Positions 61,939 to 64,000 of a stretch of 64,000 nucleotides of DNA are shown in pieces. The notes below the pieces were generated by a model that saw nothing but the letters and a program-made list of their open reading frames with translations, made no database searches and was not told the origin of the DNA. Position 1 is the stretch's first letter; each line of letters starts with the position of its first letter. This DNA is from an uncultured Christensenellaceae bacterium. GTDB taxonomy: Bacteria > Bacillota > Clostridia > Christensenellales > Aristaeellaceae. The position numbers and the translations under genes are program-made. The stretch spans positions 62,001 to 126,000 of the forward strand of contig CAJOJQ010000005.1 in the NCBI GenBank assembly GCA_905234985.1, in the 5' to 3' direction.

Positions 61939-63207
61939 TTACTTCTTGCCCCGGGGAGCGGACCAATCGTAGTTTTTCAGGTTCAGGCTCAGGTGGCGGG
62001 GCAGGCCCTCAACCATCATGGGGGTGTAATTGCCCTGGATCAGGGGACGCACGTAATCGAGGAATTCCTCGGTGACGTAGTTGCCTTCCTTGTTGATCCA
62101 CTTGCGGGGAACCACCTTTTCGCCGTTGGCGATGCGGTGCACGTCGTACACGCCGGTAGCGCTCTGGTAAGGATCGTCGGACACGCGGTCGATAACCACC
62201 ATCACGCCGGAGGAGCCTTCGTCAGCGGCCTTCACGGTAGCGCCGCCCACGTTGAACGCTTCGTCCACGTCGATCTTGCTGGCCAGGTGCGCGGCGGCGC
62301 GCTGCAGGGTGGAAAGCTCCACGGCGCGTGTCTTGCAGCCCAGCTCGTTCTTGACCACCTGGGCCAGATAAGCGGCGGTGCCGGACATCTGGATGTGGCC
62401 GAAGGCGTCGGTGGTGGCGTTGTCGGTGGCGTATTCGCACACGTACTTGCCTTCAGAGGTCTTGATGCCCTCGGAAACCACGGCCACCACAACGTCCTTC
62501 TTTTCCAGGAGCTTGCGCACTTCTTCCACGAAGCCTTCAATGCTGAAGGGCAGCTCGGGCAGATAGATCAGATCGGGGCCTTCGCAGTCCTCGCTGCGGG
62601 AAAGGCCCGCCGCGCCGGTGAGCCAGCCCGCGTTGCGGCCCATGATTTCCACAATGTTCACGTTCTTCTTCTTGTAGGAGAAGCCCATGGCGTCGCAGAT
62701 GATTTCCTTGGTGGAGGTGGCGATGTACTTGGCGGCGCTGCCGAAGCCGGGGGTATGGTCGGTGATCGCCAAGTCGTTATCAATGGTCTTGGGGCAGCCG
62801 ACGAAGCGCTGCTTCGCGCCGGTCAGCAGGGAGTAGTCGAACAGCTTGCGGATGGTGTCCATGGAGTCGTTGCCGCCGATGTAGATGAACACTTCGATGT
62901 CCAGCTTATCCAGCAGCTCAAAAATGCGCTCATAGATCGCCTTGTCCTCGTGGATTTCCGGCAGCTTATAGCGGCAGGTGCCCAGGAAAGCGGAGGGCGT
63001 GCGCTTGAGCAGTTCCAGATCCAGTTCGTTCTTGATATGCTCGGACAGATCCACGTACTGTTCATCCAGGAAGCCCTGGATGCCGTAGCGCATGCCGTAA
63101 ACCTTGCTGTAGCCGCGTTCCTTCGCAGTTTTGAAAACGCCCGCGAGGCTGGAGTTGATGACGGCGGTGGGGCCACCGGACTGACCGACGAGAACATTAC
63201 CCTTCAT
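61939..63207 (-). CDS. 6-phosphofructokinase, PPi-type
   Basis: A 422-residue glycolytic enzyme. The N-terminus LVGQSGGPTAVINSSLAG and YIGGNDSMDT follow the family. The GGND form and the KTIDND block with its lysine indicate pyrophosphate rather than ATP as phosphate donor. PPi-type signature MGRNAGWLTGAAGL is also present. A consensus promoter precedes it. The phosphate donor is inferred from these residues. Confidence 0.9.
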   Translation of the reverse strand: MKGNVLVGQSGGPTAVINSSLAGVFKTAKERGYSKVYGMRYGIQGFLDEQYVDLSEHIKNELDLELLKRTPSAFLGTCRYKLPEIHEDKAIYERIFELLDKLDIEVFIYIGGNDSMDTIRKLFDYSLLTGAKQRFVGCPKTIDNDLAITDHTPGFGSAAKYIATSTKEIICDAMGFSYKKKNVNIVEIMGRNAGWLTGAAGLSRSEDCEGPDLIYLPELPFSIEGFVEEVRKLLEKKDVVVAVVSEGIKTSEGKYVCEYATDNATTDAFGHIQMSGTAAYLAQVVKNELGCKTRAVELSTLQRAAAHLASKIDVDEAFNVGGATVKAADEGSSGVMVVIDRVSDDPYQSATGVYDVHRIANGEKVVPRKWINKEGNYVTEEFLDYVRPLIQGNYTPMMVEGLPRHLSLNLKNYDWSAPRGKK

Positions 63208-63307
63208 GCTTGTTGCCTCTTTCTTTTCTTTTTATTGCTCTGATCCACCGGCAGGGCATGATTCCCGAAAAAACGCCATCACCCGCCAAAAGATCTCAAC
63301 GCGGGCT

Positions 63308-63336
63308 ATTATACTACCGTCGGGGCGGCTTGTCAA
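63308..63336 (-). promoter_or_regulatory. consensus promoter of the phosphofructokinase gene
   Basis: On the minus strand TTGACA (63336-63331), a 17-bp spacer and TATAAT (63313-63308) lie about 100 bp before the start codon; both hexamers are perfect. Confidence 0.88.
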
Positions 63337-63373
63337 TGAAATTTCCCTTGATATTGCAGCGTTTAGTAGCACT

Positions 63374-63571
63374 TCAAGCCTGCTCTCTCCTTTTCCATTC
63401 GGCCCGCGCCGCGGCGATTTCGGCGTTGATTTCATCCAGCGTCATTTCGGGCAGTCCGGCGGCTTCCGCCCGCAGGTCGTCAAATGCCTGCCTCGCCTCT
63501 TCGCGGGTCATGCGGGTTTCGGGCAGCACGGCGGGAAACGGAAGCCCGCGCACCATGCGCGTGCGCTCCAT
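63374..63571 (-). pseudogene. truncated RelB/DinJ-type antitoxin, C-terminal part
   Basis: A 60-65-residue frame with VRGLPFPAVLPETRMTREEARQAF and EMTLDEINAEIAAARAEWKRR, which match the C-terminal half of RelB/DinJ-type antitoxins. The DNA-binding N-terminal half that would precede GLPFP is absent; instead a promoter lies immediately upstream. ATG 63556 has GGAG nine bases upstream and may be the start. No toxin gene is adjacent. A remnant, or a short regulatory peptide, is likely. Confidence 0.55.
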
Positions 63572-63587
63572 GAAGATACGGAATTAT

Positions 63588-63616
63588 ATTCTACAAAAAA
63601 GAACACAAACTGGCAA
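63588..63616 (-). promoter_or_regulatory. promoter in front of the antitoxin remnant
   Basis: On the minus strand TTGCCA (63616-63611), a 17-bp spacer and TAGAAT (63593-63588) lie just upstream of the truncated antitoxin. Confidence 0.5.
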
Positions 63617-63836
63617 GGGGAGAAAAACATAAAACCCCTCCCCCGTGGCGGGGCTGCGGCGAAATATTACAAAAGCATTGCAAAATCTCGCGCAATTTTC
63701 GCAAAAAAGAAACAGAATTTAATAGATTTAGCGGGCGGGATATGTGAAATAAAGAGACCTCCTTCTGTGCAAAGGTCGGGAAGGATGGAGAACCGTCTGG
63801 CCTGACAGGGGATGACAGCTTATAGGAGGCGATATT

Positions 63837-64000
63837 GTGACGCTGGTACAGGAAGCGACGAGAATCATCGAGAGTATGCCGAGAAGAAACCAGCAAATCG
63901 TGCTGGAGCTATTGAGAGTGATGGGCAGCCGGGCGTCAGACGGCGAAACACCCGGAAAGAATCCGGACGAAAAAATGAGAGCCGCGGCGCTGGGGCTTGC
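63837..64000 (+). CDS. unknown small protein, N-terminus (partial)
   Basis: A GTG start at 63837 with AGGAGG seven bases upstream opens a frame running off the window: VTLVQEATRIIESMPRRNQ, then QIVLELLRVMGS. It is a charged, helical sequence resembling antitoxin-like small proteins, but no family is assigned. Nothing convincing was found in 63617-63836 apart from this ribosome binding site. Confidence 0.6.
   Translation, partial: MTLVQEATRIIESMPRRNQQIVLELLRVMGSRASDGETPGKNPDEKMRAAALGL

Overview
The window reads as chromosomal DNA of a GC-rich member of the Bacillota, probably an uncultured gut or rumen Clostridia. This is inferred from strong AGGAGG-type ribosome binding sites with ATG, GTG and TTG starts, consensus -35/-10 promoters with 17-bp spacers, a T-box leader in front of pheST, a PPi-type phosphofructokinase, carbohydrate ABC importers encoded without their ATPase, and SH3b/CHAP cell-wall proteins. 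No species can be named. No rRNA, tRNA, CRISPR array, insertion sequence or prophage was seen.

Layout. 1-2296 (minus): the end of a type IV McrB/McrC-like restriction locus. 2363-21664 (minus): one long, tightly packed pectin / rhamnogalacturonan-I type operon. In transcription order it holds a GH43 enzyme, a 1000-residue solute-binding protein, two permeases, an NHL/TPR membrane protein, a Yip1-like membrane protein, a DUF5696 protein, two more permeases, a second solute-binding protein, a CE12 acetylesterase, a CE8-CE12 fusion, a GH105 hydrolase and a serine hydrolase. Together these could import oligosaccharides through two ABC systems and then de-esterify, deacetylate and cleave them. 21989-23101 (minus): an SH3b protein. 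23511-29356 (plus): an apparent sensory operon of a family-3 binding protein, a giant membrane HD-GYP sensor interrupted by one in-frame TAA, and a BMP-family lipoprotein. 29434-33671: a MATE transporter, a GH10-like protein, an AEC transporter behind a MerR-type promoter, and a small unknown protein. 33734-37407 (minus): mglBAC sugar importer. 37603-40163 (minus): DUF2804, GNAT, a tiny membrane protein and a NUDIX hydrolase.

40358-50779 (plus): a 1820-residue MucBP/SH3b surface protein behind an operator-like promoter, a CHAP amidase, a GMP-synthase-like protein with a degenerate glutaminase domain, a GNAT protein and an AGE-family epimerase. 51163-54166 (plus): a split cobalamin methionine synthase with its reactivation domain as a separate gene. 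54576-58394 (minus): pheST with its T-box. 58408-63207 (minus): GNAT, AAA+ ATPase, sugar isomerase-like protein, HAD phosphatase and phosphofructokinase. The right edge has a truncated RelB/DinJ-like antitoxin and the start of an unknown gene.

The least explained signals are non-coding. Three intergenic regions (48353-48663, 50798-51094, 54177-54547) are almost wholly made of consecutive hairpins and share modules; one module copy differs by compensatory changes in a stem. A second family of three large inverted repeats (17069-17182, 38667-38774, 60912-61012) sits just after stop codons; each has low-complexity arms of different sequence but a shared ATATAGTC(G/T)G core.
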